64,000 bases of DNA from Flavobacterium sharifuzzamanii (GTDB taxonomy: Bacteria > Bacteroidota > Bacteroidia > Flavobacteriales > Flavobacteriaceae), in contig NZ_QJGZ01000035.1 in assembly GCF_003254585.1 (NCBI RefSeq), forward strand, positions 186,001 through 250,000. The letters are read 5' to 3'. The position numbers and the translations under genes are program-made. How positions within the stretch are numbered: the stretch's first letter is position 1; each line of letters begins with the position of its first letter. The notes beneath the pieces were generated by a model. It ran no database searches, was not told the DNA's origin, and saw nothing but the letters and a program-made list of their open reading frames with translations. Positions 46,249 through 55,919 of the stretch are shown here, in pieces.

Positions 46249-46579
46249 TTATTTTTGGTTTTATATTTCAACAATCCAAGTGAAATATCTTGGCGATTGA
46301 AGTTTTGAATTTCTTCTTCATTCAAAAAATACTTTTATGGTATTCAATTCTATACCAAAAGCAAATATGAATAAAAAAACCATTCTTACTTTACGGAAAA
46401 CCTTACTTTAAAAAACAATTAAACCATGTAATAAATCGCAAATTAATCAAAAGCTTAAAAATCTTCATTATATAAAAAGCAAAGCAACTCAACAAAATTT
46501 TCCTTTTTTCTAAATTTATATATAAAATAATCCCATTTTAGCGTTTCCAAATTAATTGCGTTTTTTAAGATTACTTGAA
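46249..46579. other. Intergenic region upstream of anmK
   Basis: About 330 bp of AT-rich DNA between divergent genes. An imperfect hairpin (TTTTATGGTAT/ATACCAAAAG near 46334-46361) is the only structure I see. No gene is supported. Confidence 0.5.
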
Positions 46580-47788
46580 ATGAATAAAAATATAAAAGCT
46601 CTTTACGAAATTGCTCAAAAAGAGACTCGAAAAATATTAGGCTTAATGTCAGGAACTTCGCTTGACGGACTCGATATTGCTCTTTGCGAAGTTTCGGGCG
46701 AAGGCGAAAACACGGTTGTAAAAATTCAGCACTTTGAAACCATCGATTACAACGACGATATTAAAACCGAAATCAGAAAAGTGTTTGCACAAAAAACAAT
46801 CGATTTTCAGCATTTGGTCTTATTAAACGAATGGATTGCAAACCTCCACGCAGGAATGATTAATGATTGTCTTGCTAAATGGAATATTCCCGCAACGGAA
46901 GTCGATTTGATTGCTTCGCACGGACAAACGGTTTTGCATGCGCCAAAGTTTTTGCATCAGCAGGAAAAATTTCCAAATGCGACTTTACAAATTGGCGATG
47001 GCGATCATATTGCAGTAAAAACGGGAATTATAACGTTATCAGATTTCAGACAAAAACATGTTGCTGCGGGTGGCGAAGGCGCGCCTTTGGCCGTTTATGG
47101 CGATTATCTATTGTTCAGCCAAAAAGGAGAAAACCGAATTATGCTCAACATGGGCGGTATCGCAAATTTCACTTATTTACCCGCTTCACAAAACGCCGAA
47201 GAAGTCTTTGTAACCGATACAGGAACAGCAAATACCTTAATCGATATTTTTACCAAACAGTTTTTCCCTGAAAAAAGCTTCGACAAAGATGCTGAAATCG
47301 CTAAAAGCGGCACTGTAAATCAAGAACTTTTAAACAAATTAAAAAGTGATCCTTTCTTCCTGAAAAGCTTCCCAAAAACCATTGGCCAGGAATTGTTTAA
47401 TCATAATTTTGTGAATTCGGCTTTGGTAAAATTAGGATTACAGAATATTTCGGCACCAGATTTGCTGGCAACTTTAACACGCCTGAGCGCAGAAACGATT
47501 GCCGAAGCAGTTTTGTTTGTTGTAGAAAATACTAAAACTCCAATCGAAGAGTTTACAGTTTATATGTCTGGCGGTGGTGCTCGAAATCCGTTAATGGTGA
47601 AGTGGTTACAGGAATTATTGTCTTGTAAATTTGAAAAAAGCGACGTTCTCGGAATTTCACGCGATGCAAAAGAAGCGGTTTTATTTGCTGTTTTGGCTAA
47701 TGAAACGGTTGCAGGCGGAAATTACAATTTTGGCTCACAAAAAGGAATACCATCAGTAACCATGGGGAAAATTTCTTTCCCAGATTAA
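46580..47788 (+). CDS. anmK: Anhydro-N-acetylmuramic acid kinase
   Basis: AnmK phosphorylates 1,6-anhydro-N-acetylmuramic acid released from the cell wall, giving MurNAc-6-phosphate. The 402-aa protein shows GLMSGTSLDGLDIALCE, IASHGQTVLHAP, LSDFRQKHVAAGGEGAPL and YMSGGGARNP. I start at ATG 46580; a TTG at 46556 is less likely. It opens a cluster with a wall-type glycoside hydrolase, an AmpG-like permease and a NagZ-like hexosaminidase, i.e. a peptidoglycan-recycling set. Confidence 0.95.
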   Translation: MNKNIKALYEIAQKETRKILGLMSGTSLDGLDIALCEVSGEGENTVVKIQHFETIDYNDDIKTEIRKVFAQKTIDFQHLVLLNEWIANLHAGMINDCLAKWNIPATEVDLIASHGQTVLHAPKFLHQQEKFPNATLQIGDGDHIAVKTGIITLSDFRQKHVAAGGEGAPLAVYGDYLLFSQKGENRIMLNMGGIANFTYLPASQNAEEVFVTDTGTANTLIDIFTKQFFPEKSFDKDAEIAKSGTVNQELLNKLKSDPFFLKSFPKTIGQELFNHNFVNSALVKLGLQNISAPDLLATLTRLSAETIAEAVLFVVENTKTPIEEFTVYMSGGGARNPLMVKWLQELLSCKFEKSDVLGISRDAKEAVLFAVLANETVAGGNYNFGSQKGIPSVTMGKISFPD

Positions 47789-47926
47789 AAGTTCGCCACT
47801 AATTACACGAATTTTCACGAATTATTTTTTAATACTTTAAGAATAAAAAATTAGTGTAATTTGTGAAATTCGTGGCAAAAAAAACATTTAAAATAAAAAA
47901 TTAGTAGAATTCATTGAATTCGTGGC
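47789..47926. repeat. Dispersed inverted repeat with a tandem right arm
   Basis: GCCACTAATTACACGAATT (from 47794) is answered by two 26-bp right arms at 47851-47876 and 47901-47926 (TTAGTGTAATTTGTG and TTAGTAGAATTCATTG, each ending AATTCGTGGC). This is the same family as at 25774 and 40139. The doubled right arm suggests duplication in place. Confidence 0.8.
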
Positions 47927-47966
47927 AAAAGAAACTATTTTTGGTTTTTGTTAATAAAAGATTGAA

Positions 47967-49541
47967 ATGCATAAAAATCAGCACTTACTATACTCTCTCC
48001 TATTTTTATTTTTCTTTGGATGGAAATCTGTTTCTCAGGAAAAAACAATGTATCCTAAAAATGAATTTAGAGGTGTTTGGATCGCAACAGTCGTAAACAT
48101 TGACTGGCCACAAAAAGCGACAGACAACGTAGAAAAAGAAAAAGCTGATTACCTTGAAATTTTAGAAGCTTACAAAAAACTGAATTATAACGCCGTAATT
48201 GTTCAGATTAGAAGCGTTGGTGATGCTATTTATCCCTCAGAATTTGCTCCTTGGTCAAGATTTTTGACTGGAAAAGAAGGCTTAGCTCCAAACCCGTATT
48301 ACGATACTTTGGCCTGGATGATTGAACAAGCGCATAACCGCGGATTTGAATTTCATGCTTGGTTAAATCCGTATCGCGCTACTTTCGATTTGAATAAAAA
48401 TCTTTTAAGTCCAAATCACGATCTTTTTAAACATCCTGAATGGATGATCGAATACGGCGGAAAATATTATTACGATCCTGCACTCCCGGAAGTTCAGGCG
48501 CATTTAACCAAAGTCGTTAAAGAAGTAGTTGACAAATATGATGTTGACGCAATTCATTTTGACGATTATTTCTATCCGTACGCTGTTCCAGGAAAAGTCT
48601 TTAATGATAACGCTTCTTATCAAAAATATGGCGCTGGTTTAAGCCGTGCAGATTGGCGCCGTGCCAATGTGAGCAACTTTGTTCATTCTATTTCAAACAC
48701 TATAAAAGAAAGTAAACCTTGGGTACAATTCGGAATTAGTCCGTTTGGGGTTTGGCGAAACAAATATCAAGATCCAAGAGGTTCTGAAACGCAGTCTACA
48801 TCAAACTACGATGATTTGTATGCAGATCCAATGCTTTGGATGGATCAAAAATGGATTGATTATATTCTGCCCCAATTGTATTGGAGTATGAACAATACGA
48901 GAGCTTCTTATTCTAAATTGGTAAAATGGTGGTCTGAAAACACTAACCCTAATACTGCAATTTACATCGGGCATGCTACATACAAAATTAGAGGTGATGG
49001 CGATAAAAACTGGAATTATATGACTGAAATTCCAAATCAAATTGATCTTCTTAGAACTTTTAAAAATGTTTCTGGAAGTGCTTATTTCAGCTCAAAATGG
49101 TTTATGGGCAAAAACTTTGATGTTGTTCGTTATTTAGAAGAAAATCAATATAAATATCCTGCACTTCCTGCAGCGGTTCCAAATTTAAAACATGTTATTA
49201 TCGATACTCCAAAAGTTTTGGAATATAGTAAGGACAGCATTAAATATAATTTCACTTTCCAAAGTCCGCTAAATACAAAGGTTCGTTATATGGTGGTTTA
49301 TGGAGGCGAACATATTTCGAAAATAGACATTAACGATGCTACAAAAATTATCGAAAAAGTAACGGTAAAAGAAGTTGACGGAAAAATTACTTTCGCAATA
49401 GCGGCAGGAAAACTAAATCTTTACAAAGCTTGCGCCGTAACTTTTATTGATTATTATGCCAATGAAAGCACACCAATTGCTATAGACTTAAAAAAGCCAT
49501 TTAAAAACTATACACCAAATCAACCTAATGAAAACAGATAA
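47967..49541 (+). CDS. Secreted GHL10-family (glycosyl-hydrolase-like family 10) protein
   Basis: This 524-aa protein has a signal peptide (LLYSLLFLFFFGWKSVSQ). A TIM-barrel of the DUF187/GHL10 type follows (EFRGVWIATVVNIDWP, FEFHAWLNPYRATFD, VDAIHFDDYFYPY, WVQFGISPFGVWRN). Relatives such as B. subtilis YngK are thought to act on cell-wall glycans. The position between anmK and an AmpG-like permease supports a wall-turnover job. The gene overlaps the permease gene by 14 bp. Confidence 0.85.
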   Translation: MHKNQHLLYSLLFLFFFGWKSVSQEKTMYPKNEFRGVWIATVVNIDWPQKATDNVEKEKADYLEILEAYKKLNYNAVIVQIRSVGDAIYPSEFAPWSRFLTGKEGLAPNPYYDTLAWMIEQAHNRGFEFHAWLNPYRATFDLNKNLLSPNHDLFKHPEWMIEYGGKYYYDPALPEVQAHLTKVVKEVVDKYDVDAIHFDDYFYPYAVPGKVFNDNASYQKYGAGLSRADWRRANVSNFVHSISNTIKESKPWVQFGISPFGVWRNKYQDPRGSETQSTSNYDDLYADPMLWMDQKWIDYILPQLYWSMNNTRASYSKLVKWWSENTNPNTAIYIGHATYKIRGDGDKNWNYMTEIPNQIDLLRTFKNVSGSAYFSSKWFMGKNFDVVRYLEENQYKYPALPAAVPNLKHVIIDTPKVLEYSKDSIKYNFTFQSPLNTKVRYMVVYGGEHISKIDINDATKIIEKVTVKEVDGKITFAIAAGKLNLYKACAVTFIDYYANESTPIAIDLKKPFKNYTPNQPNENR

Positions 49542-50850
49542 CAAACCTTGGTTTTGGATTCCGCTTCTAAACTTCGCATCAGGATTACCGTATGCCATAA
49601 TTATTTCAGTTTCGGTAATTATGTACAAAAATCTAGGAATTTCTAACGAAGACATTGGCGTCTACACCAGTTTGCTTTATCTGCCATGGGTAATTAAACC
49701 GCTTTGGAGTCCGCTTATTGAATTAATCGGAACTAAAAGAAAATGGTTTCTACTAATGCAACTCATAATTTCAATCGCCTTTTTGCTGGTTGGATTAACA
49801 ATTCCGACAAACGGATTTTTCATGATGTCGCTAGCCATATTCTGGGTTGCAGCTTTTGCCTCAGCTTCAAATGATATTGCAACTGACGGTTTTTATTTAT
49901 TGGTTTTACCAGAAGACAAACAATCATTCTTTATCGGAATCCGAAGTACTTTCTACAGACTTTCTATGCTTGCCGGAAACGGATTAGTGGTACTCTTTGC
50001 TGGATATTTAGAACATAAATATGGTGACAACACCAAAGCTTGGTCATATACTATGATTTGTGTTGGTTTATTGATGACTTTCATTACTGCTTACAATTTC
50101 ATTTTTACGCCAAAAAATGAGATCAATGCCGTAAAAAATGAAAAACAAACTCCTCATCAAAACTTCGGAACTATATTTACCAGCTTCTTCCAGAAAAAAC
50201 AAATAGGTTTAATTTTGACTTTTATCTTGGTTTTCAGGTTAGGAGAATCTCAATTACTGAAAATGTTGAGTCCTTTTTTACTTGACAATAGAGAATTAGG
50301 CGGAATGGGATTAGACACTGAAGCTGTTGGAATTATTTACGGAACATTAGGAATTTTTGCCCTTACAGTTGGCGGTATTTTAGGCGGAATTGCGATTTCT
50401 AAACATGGTCTTACAAAATGGATGCTTCCGATGTTTTTGGCGATGCACCTTCCTATACTTGGTTTTATTGGATTAGCTCATTTTCAGCCACAAGAGCTTT
50501 TTCATCTTCATATAAATTTATATTTTTTCGAAATAAATTCTCCATTAAATCTTTATACTTGCATTACGGTTGTTCTGGAACAATTTGGTTACGGTTTTGG
50601 ATTTACAGGTTTTATGATGTATTTAATTCATGTGGCAGAAGGCGAATCGAAAACAGCGCATTATGCACTTGCAACTGGATTTATGGCATTAGGAATGATG
50701 CTTCCAGGAATGTTAAGCGGTTATATTCAGAAATTTTTAGGCTATCAAAACTTCTTTGTTTGGGTTTTAATAGCTACAATTCCAGGTCTAATTTTATCAC
50801 GTTTTTTAACTTTCCCAAAAGATTTTGGGAAGAAATCAGAAGAAGTTTAA
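49528..50850 (+). CDS. AmpG-like MFS permease (muropeptide import)
   Basis: This 440-aa protein has 12 predicted spans. It begins with WFWIPLLNFASGLPYAIIISVSV and has SNDIATDGFYLLVLP, as in AmpG and other PAT/MFS members. AmpG imports anhydro-muropeptides for reuse. Flanking genes (anmK, NagZ-like) act on the same products, which supports muropeptide uptake as the role. Confidence 0.82.
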   Translation: MKTDNKPWFWIPLLNFASGLPYAIIISVSVIMYKNLGISNEDIGVYTSLLYLPWVIKPLWSPLIELIGTKRKWFLLMQLIISIAFLLVGLTIPTNGFFMMSLAIFWVAAFASASNDIATDGFYLLVLPEDKQSFFIGIRSTFYRLSMLAGNGLVVLFAGYLEHKYGDNTKAWSYTMICVGLLMTFITAYNFIFTPKNEINAVKNEKQTPHQNFGTIFTSFFQKKQIGLILTFILVFRLGESQLLKMLSPFLLDNRELGGMGLDTEAVGIIYGTLGIFALTVGGILGGIAISKHGLTKWMLPMFLAMHLPILGFIGLAHFQPQELFHLHINLYFFEINSPLNLYTCITVVLEQFGYGFGFTGFMMYLIHVAEGESKTAHYALATGFMALGMMLPGMLSGYIQKFLGYQNFFVWVLIATIPGLILSRFLTFPKDFGKKSEEV

Positions 50851-50871
50851 ACCCCAAATCAAACTTTACCT

Positions 50872-51213
50872 ATGGAAATCAATGAAAATTTGCAGAACGA
50901 ACGAAATCTGAAAGGATCGGAGTTCGAAAAAAATGGAAATCTAGAAAAAGCAATTGAGTTGTATGAAGAAAATGTTGCGGAAGGCTTTAAAGGAAATCAC
51001 CCATACGATCGATTAGCAACGATCTACAAAAACGAAAATGACCTCGAAAATGAAATTCGGGTTTTAGAAAAAGCAATTGTGGTTTACGAAATAATCACCA
51101 TTGAAGACCGATTGGAAGGTTTGCCAAAACTTTTCCGTTTTAAAAATCGATTGGAAAAAGCGCTTGAAACCAAAAAACAACTGGCTAAACAAAAGAAAGC
51201 AAAGTTGAAATAA
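50872..51213 (+). CDS. Small TPR-like protein
   Basis: This 113-aa, highly charged helical protein has one to two TPR-type units (GSEFEKNGNLEKAIELYEENV, YDRLATIYKNENDLENEIRVL) and a Lys-rich tail. It probably serves as a protein-binding adaptor. It follows the permease gene by 21 bp and is likely on the same transcript. Confidence 0.75.
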   Translation: MEINENLQNERNLKGSEFEKNGNLEKAIELYEENVAEGFKGNHPYDRLATIYKNENDLENEIRVLEKAIVVYEIITIEDRLEGLPKLFRFKNRLEKALETKKQLAKQKKAKLK

Positions 51214-51366
51214 TTTTTACCATTAAGACATTAAGTAATTTAAACCCAGCTTTATGAACTTTCTTATTGAAAAGAAGAGAATAAAGTAAAACTAAGGCGC
51301 TAAGCTTAATTTTTTTACCTTGAATAGTTTAATAGCTTTATGAACTTAATGCCTTAATGGTAAAAA
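51214..51366. repeat. Inverted repeat spanning the gap before the GNAT gene
   Basis: The 22-bp arms 51214-51235 and 51345-51366 are inverse copies with one mismatch (the arm begins TTTTTACCATTAAG). The interior has further CTTAAT/ATTAAG words and a GCTTTATGAACTT repeat at about 51249 and 51334. Confidence 0.75.
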
Positions 51367-51389
51367 CAAGATAACTAAATTTATTTGAC

Positions 51390-51839
51390 ATGGTTACTTT
51401 AAAACGTACGAATTCAGACGATATCGATTTTATAAATCTGGTTGTTTTACTAGACCAGGATTTAGCGATTCGAGATGGCGAAGATCATGCGTTTTATAAT
51501 CAGTTTAATAAAACCGATAAAATAAAACATACAATCGTTTATTATGAAAACGGAATTCCTGTTGGCTGTGGCGCTTTTCGCGAAAAAGAACCAGGAACAA
51601 CAGAAATTAAACGAATGTATGTTCATCCAGATCACAGAAAGAAAGGAATTGCTTCTGCCGTTTTAAAAGAACTTGAAATCTGGGCAAAAGAAATCGGTTA
51701 TACTTATACTATTTTGGAAACTGGAAAAAATCAACCGGAAGCCATCAACTTATATCAAAAATTAAATTATACCATAATTCCCAATTATCCGCCTTACGAA
51801 AAAATGGATAATAGTGTTTGCATGAAAAAAACTTTATAA
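51390..51839 (+). CDS. GNAT-family N-acetyltransferase
   Basis: This 149-aa enzyme has the acetyl-CoA-binding motif RMYVHPDHRKKGIASAVLKE and the C-terminal strand-helix (TYTILETGKNQPEAINLYQKLNY). The substrate is unknown. It sits inside the peptidoglycan-recycling cluster and its end nearly touches the NagZ-like gene. Confidence 0.9.
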   Translation: MVTLKRTNSDDIDFINLVVLLDQDLAIRDGEDHAFYNQFNKTDKIKHTIVYYENGIPVGCGAFREKEPGTTEIKRMYVHPDHRKKGIASAVLKELEIWAKEIGYTYTILETGKNQPEAINLYQKLNYTIIPNYPPYEKMDNSVCMKKTL

Positions 51840-51841
51840 TA

Positions 51842-53455
51842 ATGAAAATCACAGCCGAAGCATTACGACAAAAAATAGGACAATTTTTCTTTCCAGCAGT
51901 ATTCATCAACGATACCGAAGAAAATATTCAAGAAACTGAACGCCTTATAAAAGAACATAATATTGGCGGACTAACCTTTTTTCATAGTCGCGCGAGCGCT
52001 GCAACCAATTACGAAAGCAAGAAAAAAGTAGTTTTCAATGATGACAGCTACGAAAAAATCAAAGCTTTGATTGTTCGTTATCAAAAAGCCGCTTCTACTC
52101 CACTTTTAATCAGTATTGATGCGGAATGGGGATTAGCGATGCGAATTGAAAAAACACCGCAATATCCATATGCAATTACGCTTGGCGCTTTGCCAGAAAA
52201 TAAAGCCGATTTGGTTTATGAAGCTGGAAAACAAATTGGTTTAGATTTAAAAACTGCTGGAATTCAGTATAATTTATCGCCTTTGGCAGATATTAATAAT
52301 AATCCAAATAATCCCGTTATCGGTTATCGTTCATTTGGTGAAAACAAAGAAAAAGTAGCCGATTTTGCGGTTGAATATTTAAAAGGAATGTCGGAAGTTG
52401 GTGTTTTAGGATGTTTGAAACACTTCCCTGGGCATGGAAACACCAATGTCGATTCGCATTTAGGATTGCCTGTTTTAAAGGAAACTTTGGAAGAATTATT
52501 AGAAAACGAATTATATCCATTCATTAAAGGAATCGAAAACAACGTCGATTCGATTATGATTGGACATTTGGCTGTTCCGAGTTTAAATGATGGAAAAGAC
52601 ACTTCTGCAACTTTATCAAAAGCGGTTATTCAGGATCTTTTACGTAATAAATTAGGTTATGATGGTTTGGTAATTTCTGATGCGTTAAACATGCACAGTG
52701 TATCTAAATTGTACGAAACAAAAGGTCAGTTAGAATGGGAAGCTTTCAACGCTGGAAATGATATTTTATGTTTCGCCGAAAATGTTCCTGAAGGAATTGA
52801 AGCTATCTTTAAAAATGCTTCTCCAGACCGCATTTTCGAAAGCTATAACCGAATTATGAAAGCCAAAGAAAAAGCTGGAATTTTATCTGGAAACACATCT
52901 GCTTCGGGCGAATTGGATTTCGAAAAAACATCAAAAATAAATTTAGAAATTGCTCAAAATGCCATTACTAAAATTATTGATAATTCAAGTGCTGAACTAG
53001 CTTTTGAAGCTCAGAAAAATAATAAACTTGCCAAATTAAGTTTATATAAAAATACTGAAAACACATTTTTCAAAACTTTAAATGCAAAACTTAATTCGCC
53101 AGAATTTGCTTTTGAAAATTCAGAAGTTTCTAATATTTCATCTATCAAAAAAGAATTAGAAAATTTCGACACTATTATCATTTCGTTGTTTGTCCCGAAA
53201 GCGAAACCGTTAAACAATTTCGAAATTGATAACGAAGTTTTAGACTTGCTTTCTGAAGTATTGCAGACAAAAAAATGCATTGTTTTTGTTTTCGGAAATC
53301 CGTACTCATTGCCTTTAATTCCTAATCTGAAAAAAGCTTCAGGATTAATTGAAGCGTATCAAGATTTTGAAGAATTTCAAAAAACAGCGGGAGTTCAATT
53401 TTTAGAAAAAAATAATTTCAATGGCGCTTTACCAGTAAATATTGATATTCAATAA
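51842..53455 (+). CDS. nagZ: GH3 beta-N-acetylglucosaminidase, NagZ-like
   Basis: This 537-aa cytoplasmic enzyme removes GlcNAc from recycled muropeptides. Signatures are the KHFPGHGNTNVDSHLGLP loop with its catalytic His, and DGLVISDALNMHSVSK with the Asp nucleophile. A C-terminal domain of about 190 residues follows the barrel, as in the longer two-domain relatives. The start is ATG 51842, two bases after the acetyltransferase stop. With anmK and the AmpG-like gene it completes the recycling route. Confidence 0.9.
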   Translation: MKITAEALRQKIGQFFFPAVFINDTEENIQETERLIKEHNIGGLTFFHSRASAATNYESKKKVVFNDDSYEKIKALIVRYQKAASTPLLISIDAEWGLAMRIEKTPQYPYAITLGALPENKADLVYEAGKQIGLDLKTAGIQYNLSPLADINNNPNNPVIGYRSFGENKEKVADFAVEYLKGMSEVGVLGCLKHFPGHGNTNVDSHLGLPVLKETLEELLENELYPFIKGIENNVDSIMIGHLAVPSLNDGKDTSATLSKAVIQDLLRNKLGYDGLVISDALNMHSVSKLYETKGQLEWEAFNAGNDILCFAENVPEGIEAIFKNASPDRIFESYNRIMKAKEKAGILSGNTSASGELDFEKTSKINLEIAQNAITKIIDNSSAELAFEAQKNNKLAKLSLYKNTENTFFKTLNAKLNSPEFAFENSEVSNISSIKKELENFDTIIISLFVPKAKPLNNFEIDNEVLDLLSEVLQTKKCIVFVFGNPYSLPLIPNLKKASGLIEAYQDFEEFQKTAGVQFLEKNNFNGALPVNIDIQ

Positions 53456-53537
53456 ATTACAACAACAAATAACCAAAATTTATCAACTTATAAATTTTTA
53501 TAATCACATCTTATTGTAACTAGCTGTACTTATGCCC

Positions 53538-53545
53538 TACTTTTG
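53538..53545 (+). promoter_or_regulatory. TAnnTTTG promoter element upstream of the peroxiredoxin gene
   Basis: TACTTTTG matches the -7 consensus, 33 bp before the start codon; TTG at 53513-53515 is a possible -33. The tpx promoter at 55375 has the same box. Confidence 0.6.
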
Positions 53546-53578
53546 CAGCAAATAAATATTAAACGTAAAACGAAAATT

Positions 53579-54217
53579 ATGTCTTTAGTAGGAAAAAAAT
53601 TCCCAAGTATTGCAGTAGATGCTATCTCAGAAATGGGTGATAACTTAAAAATCAACATTTTTGAAGAAGCAGTAAACAACAATAAAAAAGTACTTTTATT
53701 TTGGTACCCAAAAGATTTTACTTTTGTATGTCCAACAGAATTACACGCCTTTCAAGCTGCTTTACCAGAATTTGAAAAAAGAAATACTATCGTAATTGGT
53801 GCTTCTTGTGACACAAACGAAGTTCACTTTGCTTGGTTAAATACTCCAAAAAACAATGGTGGAATCGAAGGTGTTACTTACCCAATTTTAGCTGATACAA
53901 ACCGTAACTTAGCTAACATTTTAGGTATTCTTGATATCGAATCTACAAGCTATAGCGAAGATACTGATTCAGTTATCATCGAAGGTTCTAACGTAACTTA
54001 CAGAGCTACTTACCTTATTGACGAAACTGGAAAAATCTTCCACGAAAGCGTAAACGATATGCCATTAGGACGTAACGTAAACGAATACTTAAGAATGGTT
54101 GACGCTTACACTCACATTCAAACTAAAGGTGAAGTTTGTCCTGCAAACTGGGAAGCTGGTAAAGAAGCAATGTCTGCTGACAGAATCAGTACAGCTGAAT
54201 ACTTAAGCGCAAACTAA
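53579..54217 (+). CDS. 2-Cys peroxiredoxin (AhpC/Prx1 family)
   Basis: This 212-aa peroxidase reduces H2O2 and organic peroxides with thiol electrons. The peroxidatic Cys is in DFTFVCPTELHAF and the resolving Cys in GEVCPANW near the C-terminus. The start ATG 53579 matches the family N-terminus (MSLVGKKFPS). Thioredoxin and Tpx genes follow, forming a peroxide-defence neighbourhood. Confidence 0.94.
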   Translation: MSLVGKKFPSIAVDAISEMGDNLKINIFEEAVNNNKKVLLFWYPKDFTFVCPTELHAFQAALPEFEKRNTIVIGASCDTNEVHFAWLNTPKNNGGIEGVTYPILADTNRNLANILGILDIESTSYSEDTDSVIIEGSNVTYRATYLIDETGKIFHESVNDMPLGRNVNEYLRMVDAYTHIQTKGEVCPANWEAGKEAMSADRISTAEYLSAN

Positions 54218-54226
54218 TTTTTTATA

Positions 54227-54430
54227 AAGGTACAAAGGTTCATAGGTACAGAGTTGCAAAGTTTTTTTGCTGCTTAAAAAATTATCCATTGAACCTTTGT
54301 TACTTTAATTCTCCTCTAAAAAAAATACCAAAGAATTTTATCGGTCTCAAACAACAAATGTAATTTGTTGTGATTTCTTATACAGTTTAAAAAACTTTGA
54401 GCCTTTGAACCTTTGTAACTTTGAACCTTA
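54227..54430. repeat. AAAGGTTCA-type inverted repeat block
   Basis: The left arm (about 54227-54275; words ACAAAGGTTCA, GTTGCAAAG) and the right arm (about 54385-54430; TTTGAACCTTTGTAAC) are imperfect inverse copies. The gap 54218-54442 shows no gene. Confidence 0.65.
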
Positions 54431-54442
54431 AAAATTAAAGAA

Positions 54443-54751
54443 ATGTTAATCGACTTAAACGAAGATACGTTAGCAGATTTAGTTGCTAAAAACGAAAAAG
54501 TAGTAGTACAATATTCAGCTTCATGGTGTGGAAATTGCCGTATTATGAAACCAAAATTCAAAAAATTAGCGACAGAGAATGAAGCTATCACTTTTGTTTT
54601 GGTTGATGCAGAAAACTCTCCTGAATCAAGAAAATTAGCTAACGTAAGCAACTTGCCAACTTTCGCTACTTTCGTAAACGGACAATTGGTTGGCGAAACG
54701 CAAACTAACAAACAAGAAGTTTTAATTGACTTAGTAAACGCTATAGTTTAA
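54443..54751 (+). CDS. Thioredoxin-family protein
   Basis: This 102-aa single thioredoxin fold has the redox motif SASWCGNCRIM and the cis-Pro segment NLPTFATF. It is a plausible electron donor for the upstream peroxiredoxin. The next small gene begins about 66 bp later on the same strand. Confidence 0.92.
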   Translation: MLIDLNEDTLADLVAKNEKVVVQYSASWCGNCRIMKPKFKKLATENEAITFVLVDAENSPESRKLANVSNLPTFATFVNGQLVGETQTNKQEVLIDLVNAIV

Positions 54752-54817
54752 TTGGTTATTTGTTTATTCGTTCAATCGATTAAACAAAAAAACGATTTAA
54801 CGCTTAAACAAAAAATT

Positions 54818-55075
54818 ATGAAATTACCTGTAATTAAGCATTTAACACAATTCATCGAAGAAAACGATCAGGATTATATTATTGAAACGATCGAGGTTTT
54901 GGAAGCTATGACTGAAATTCCTTCTCTTAAAGATGAAGAACTAGACGTAATTGGTGAATTGATTTCAAATATGTACGGTGCCCTTGAAGTGCAAAAATTA
55001 GTTGCTCAAGGAACAGATAAAAAAGAAGCTTTAAATACGTTCATGAAACGTGTTTTAGGTTCAATCGATAAATAA
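54818..55075 (+). CDS. Small conserved helical protein (DUF6952-like)
   Basis: This 85-aa acidic helical protein (MKLPVIKHLTQFIEEND, GALEVQKLVAQGTDKKEALN, MKRVLGSIDK) is often found beside thioredoxin/peroxiredoxin genes in flavobacteria, to my knowledge without a known role. The ATG at 54818 is preferred over an in-frame start at 54752, which would begin at the end of the thioredoxin gene. Confidence 0.7.
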   Translation: MKLPVIKHLTQFIEENDQDYIIETIEVLEAMTEIPSLKDEELDVIGELISNMYGALEVQKLVAQGTDKKEALNTFMKRVLGSIDK

Positions 55076-55408
55076 ATCGACCTCCTCTCAAGAATAAATA
55101 AAAAAATAAAGCTGAGAAAGCGTTTCTAATTTAGGGGCGCTTTTTTTAGTATTGTGGTAAATGGCACACGGATGACACAGATTCACTTCGTGAAGTCTCG
55201 GATTTAGACGGGTTCTTCTGTTTTGCACATACCAAATCCGTTTAAATTCGCGTTTTTGCGTAAGCAAATCCGTGTCATCCGCGCCCAATCCATATACAAA
55301 CTAAGATAAAAATCCACCTCCTTAATCTCTCCTTAAACCCTTAACAAATACTTTTAGATTAAAATATTAATCCTTACTTTTGAGCCTCATTAATTTTAAT
55401 CAAAAATC
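55076..55408. repeat. Gap with CGGATGACAC-type inverted repeat
   Basis: The arms CGGATGACACAGATT (55169-55183) and AATCCGTGTCATCCG (55267-55281) differ at one base. Between them lie a CTTCGTGAAG palindrome and AATCCG words. A copy of the TACTTTTG promoter box closes the gap. No gene is visible. Confidence 0.7.
55375..55382 (+). promoter_or_regulatory. TAnnTTTG promoter element upstream of tpx
   Basis: TACTTTTG, exact -7 consensus, 26 bp before the tpx start codon. Confidence 0.55.
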
Positions 55409-55906
55409 ATGGCATCTATCACATTAGGAGGAAATCCAGTTCATACATCAGGTGAATTACCAGCAGTCGGATCACAACTAGCTGACTTCAAATTAGTTCA
55501 AAACGATTTATCAGTTGCATCTTTAAGCAATTTTGCTGGTAAAAAATTAGTTTTAAATATTTTCCCAAGTGTTGATACCGGAACTTGTGCAACATCTGTT
55601 AGAAAATTCAACCAAAGTGCAAGCGGATTAGAAAACACTACCGTTTTATGTATTTCAAGAGATTTGCCTTTCGCTCAAAAACGTTTCTGCGGTGCTGAAG
55701 GTTTAGAAAATGTGGTAAACTTATCAGATTTTCAAACTGGTGCTTTTGGAAAAGCAAACGGTTTAGAAATCGTTGATGGACCATTAGCAGGTTTACACTC
55801 AAGAGCAATTATTGTTGCTGATGCAAACGGAAAAATTGTTCACACAGAACAAGTAGCAGAAATTGCAAACGAACCAAATTACGAAGCAGCTTTAGCAGCA
55901 CTATAA
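55409..55906 (+). CDS. tpx: Thiol peroxidase Tpx
   Basis: This 165-aa atypical 2-Cys peroxiredoxin has the peroxidatic Cys in [14 protein letters not shown] and the resolving Cys in [13 protein letters not shown]. It detoxifies organic peroxides using thioredoxin. Full length, with the family N-terminus ([15 protein letters not shown]). Confidence 0.96.
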   Translation: MASITLGGNPVHTSGELPAVGSQLADFKLVQNDLSVASLSNFAGKKLVLNIFPSVDTGTCATSVRKFNQSASGLENTTVLCISRDLPFAQKRFCGAEGLENVVNLSDFQTGAFGKANGLEIVDGPLAGLHSRAIIVADANGKIVHTEQVAEIANEPNYEAALAAL

Positions 55907-55919
55907 TATTTTCCTTTAA

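Noticed and set aside
54316..54711. A 131-codon minus-strand frame
   Set aside because: It lies antisense to the thioredoxin gene, whose motifs are clear.
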